A stretch of DNA of 64,000 nt from Moellerella wisconsensis ATCC 35017 (GTDB lineage Bacteria > Pseudomonadota > Gammaproteobacteria > Enterobacterales > Enterobacteriaceae): assembly GCF_001294465.1 (NCBI RefSeq), contig NZ_LGAA01000010.1, positions 62,001 to 126,000 of the forward strand, in the 5' to 3' direction. The notes beneath the pieces were generated by a model that had not been told where the DNA came from, did no database searches, and was given only the letters and a program-made list of their open reading frames with translations. A program made the translations under genes and the position numbers. Of this stretch, positions 62,244 to 64,000 are shown one piece after another. The first letter of the stretch is position 1. Each line of letters opens with the position of its first letter.

Positions 62244-62660
62244 GTGAAACCTGCTGCTCGTCGTCGCGCCCGTGAATGTGCTGTTCAGGCCATTTATTCA
62301 TGGCAGTTATCCGGTAATAATATCGCAGATGTGGAATTAGAATTTTTATCTGAACAGGACATGTCTGGTGTCGATGTGGCATATTTTCGTGAACTGCTGT
62401 CGGGTGTTGCTACCAACGCAGCCAAACTTGACCAATTGATGAATCCATATTTGTCTCGTCAGTTAGAAGAGTTGGGTCAAGTTGAAAAAGCCATTCTGCG
62501 TATTTCTATGTATGAACTGAGCTATCGTCAAGATGTGCCTTTTAAAGTTGCAATCAACGAAGGTATCGAACTGGCTAAAGTATTTGGCGCTGAAGACAGC
62601 CATAAGTTTGTCAACGGTGTGTTAGATAAAGCTGCTCCGGCCGTACGTAAAAAGAAATAA
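62244..62660 (+). CDS. nusB: Transcription antitermination factor NusB
   Basis: Binds boxA RNA with S10 in rRNA antitermination. It has 138 residues (E. coli 139), all-helical. The RNA-binding basic N-terminus is [23 protein letters not shown], and the C-terminal region has [31 protein letters not shown]. The start is GTG at 62244 behind AAGGGGGA. A GC-rich hairpin lies before thiL. Confidence 0.98.
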   Translation: MKPAARRRARECAVQAIYSWQLSGNNIADVELEFLSEQDMSGVDVAYFRELLSGVATNAAKLDQLMNPYLSRQLEELGQVEKAILRISMYELSYRQDVPFKVAINEGIELAKVFGAEDSHKFVNGVLDKAAPAVRKKK

Positions 62661-62703
62661 TTGTTTACCGGGGTTCCCCCTGACAAAACGGTAGTAATGC
62701 ATA

Positions 62704-62727
62704 ATAAGGCCGGCTGACCGGCCTTAT
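62704..62727 (+). repeat. GC-rich hairpin between nusB and thiL
   Basis: ATAAGGCCGG (62704-62713) and CCGGCCTTAT (62718-62727) form a perfect 10-bp stem with a CTGA loop, without a T-run. It may be a partial terminator or an mRNA stabiliser. Confidence 0.6.
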
Positions 62728-62761
62728 ATACATCAGCATTACAAATTTGGGATGATACATA

Positions 62762-63766
62762 ATGTCATATGGCGAATTTGACCTCATCGCACGTTACTTT
62801 AACCGCCAGACAATTAACCGCCATGATGTTAATATTGGTATTGGTGATGACTGTGCGTTAATGACTATCCCTGAAAAACAGCAACTGGCTGTGAGTACAG
62901 ACACCTTGGTCTCCGGTATTCATTTTTTGTCGGATATCTCGCCTGCCGATCTGGCATATAAATCTTTAGCGGTAAATATTAGCGATCTTGCTGCTATGGG
63001 TGCTGATCCGGCTTGGGTCTCTTTAGCATTAACCCTTCCCTCTGTTGATACTGCATGGTTATCTCAATTTAGCGACTCATTATTTGAGCAATTAAATTAT
63101 TATGGAATTCAACTAATAGGTGGAGATACAACTCGCGGACCGATGAGTTTAACCTATACTATTCATGGACTAGTACCTACGGGTAAAGCATTAACGCGAT
63201 CTGGTGCACGTATTGGTGATTGGATTTATGTTACTGGTACATTGGGCGATAGTGCTGCCGGCTTAGCAATATTACAGCAACGTTTACAAGTTGATGATCT
63301 TTCACAACGCGAGTGGTTAGTTCAGCGTCATTTACGCCCTCAGCCTCGCGTTTTACAAGGCCAAGCTTTACGTAATTTGGCGTCATCCGCGATTGATATT
63401 TCAGACGGTTTAATTTCTGATTTAGCCCATATTTTAAAAATAAGTGGTACAGGTGCACGGATTAATCTCGACAAATTGCCGTTATCATCTGCATTAACCC
63501 AATGTTATTTAGATCAATCTTGCACCGAAGAACAAGCTCATATTTGGTCATTAAGCGGTGGGGAAGATTATGAACTGTGCTTTACTGTTCCTGAGATTAA
63601 TCGCGGTGCATTGGAAATGGCTTTAGCGCATACTGGCTCCGGCTTTACTTGTATCGGTCAAATTCGTCCTGAATCGGAAGGTGTTCGCTATTTTAAAGGC
63701 GAACAGGAAATATCTGTTTCCTTACAGGGATTTGATCATTTTAATTTGGAAGGTACACATGAGTGA
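62762..63766 (+). CDS. thiL: Thiamine-monophosphate kinase
   Basis: Phosphorylates thiamine monophosphate to the active diphosphate. It has 334 residues (E. coli 325), AIR-synthase-like fold. Metal/ATP residues appear in [20 protein letters not shown] and [11 protein letters not shown]. Later motifs are [17 protein letters not shown] and [14 protein letters not shown]. It overlaps pgpA by 8 bases, indicating coupling. Confidence 0.97.
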   Translation: MSYGEFDLIARYFNRQTINRHDVNIGIGDDCALMTIPEKQQLAVSTDTLVSGIHFLSDISPADLAYKSLAVNISDLAAMGADPAWVSLALTLPSVDTAWLSQFSDSLFEQLNYYGIQLIGGDTTRGPMSLTYTIHGLVPTGKALTRSGARIGDWIYVTGTLGDSAAGLAILQQRLQVDDLSQREWLVQRHLRPQPRVLQGQALRNLASSAIDISDGLISDLAHILKISGTGARINLDKLPLSSALTQCYLDQSCTEEQAHIWSLSGGEDYELCFTVPEINRGALEMALAHTGSGFTCIGQIRPESEGVRYFKGEQEISVSLQGFDHFNLEGTHE

Positions 63767-64000
63767 AGCAACAGATCGACTAAAAATGCGTAATCCATGG
63801 CATTTACTGGCGACCGGATTTGGCAGCGGATTGTCACCTATTGTACCTGGAACCATGGGCTCATTAGTGGCTATTCCATTTTGGTTACTGATGGCCCGGA
63901 TGCCAATATGGAGTTGCTGGGTAATTATTGTGGCTGGTTTTTTTATTGGCTGTTTGATTTGCCAGCGTACCTCAGATGATATGAAAGTTCACGATCACGG
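63759..64000 (+). CDS. pgpA: Phosphatidylglycerophosphatase A, N-terminal part (truncated by window edge)
   Basis: Dephosphorylates phosphatidylglycerophosphate to phosphatidylglycerol at the inner membrane. About 80 residues are visible of an expected ~170. They contain [31 protein letters not shown] and end in the conserved MKVHDHG. The start ATG at 63759 lies inside the end of thiL. The rest of the gene is beyond the window. Confidence 0.96.
   Translation, partial: MSEATDRLKMRNPWHLLATGFGSGLSPIVPGTMGSLVAIPFWLLMARMPIWSCWVIIVAGFFIGCLICQRTSDDMKVHDH

Overview
The window is an AT-rich, densely coded stretch of gammaproteobacterial core chromosome. Almost every protein aligns closely with an Escherichia coli K-12 counterpart. 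Enterobacterales features include threonine operon remnants next to talB-mog-satP-dnaKJ, a UUG-started rpsT, a UUG-started carA behind ARG boxes, and the queA-tgt-yajC-secDF and nrdR-ribD-ribE-nusB-thiL-pgpA strings. The AT-richness and the way E. coli blocks are re-joined suggest the Morganellaceae side of the order (Providencia/Moellerella-like). That placement is inference from composition and synteny only. No tRNA, rRNA, insertion sequence, prophage, CRISPR array or defence island was recognised.

Layout. 1-3430: end of thrA, then thrB and thrC. 3552-10684: yaaA, talB, mog, satP, dnaK, dnaJ, with two sigma-32 promoters before dnaK. 10803-14662: an EamA-type exporter, nhaA, nhaR, rpsT. 15126-20910: ribF, ileS, lspA, fkpB, ispH. 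21203-26866: dapB, carA, carB. 26965-31993: dkgA, yghB, metC and exbB-exbD, an E. coli 68-minute block joined here to carB and lacking yqhC/yqhD. 31994-33233: 1.24 kb without a recognisable protein gene. 33234-34684: yedE-yedF. 34953-38826 (minus): mqo, a GNAT acetyltransferase, rdgC. 39333-42179: cpdB and an RNase T2. 42324-48195 (minus): a small nitroreductase, a very long sbcC, and sbcD. 48440-52178: phoB, phoR, brnQ. 52474-53868 (minus): 2-Cys peroxiredoxin and acpH. 54128-64000: queA, tgt, yajC, secD, secF, nrdR, ribD, ribE, nusB, thiL and the start of pgpA.

How the genes work together. Several sets act as pathways: threonine synthesis (thrABC), pyrimidine/arginine precursor supply (carAB), DnaK-DnaJ chaperoning, sodium/proton homeostasis (nhaA with its activator nhaR), TonB energisation (exbBD), phosphate sensing (phoBR), DNA end processing (sbcCD), queuosine tRNA modification (queA-tgt), protein export (yajC-secDF) and riboflavin synthesis (ribD, ribE, with ribF making FMN/FAD). 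The periplasmic pair cpdB and RNase T2 forms a plausible RNA-scavenging unit, because the 2',3'-cyclic nucleotides made by one are the substrates of the other.

No clearly undescribed multi-gene system is visible. The signals most worth a second look are non-coding: the 32.0-33.2 kb region with a perfect FNR-type palindrome, a promoter-like element and an orphan terminator; a Fur-box-led, roughly 270-base structured leader before exbB; a hairpin plus T-run at the predicted transcription start of satP; an OxyR-like half-site before the peroxiredoxin; and a CRP-like site before cpdB. Promoters, operators and RNA structures were called by eye and were not tested by folding or alignment.
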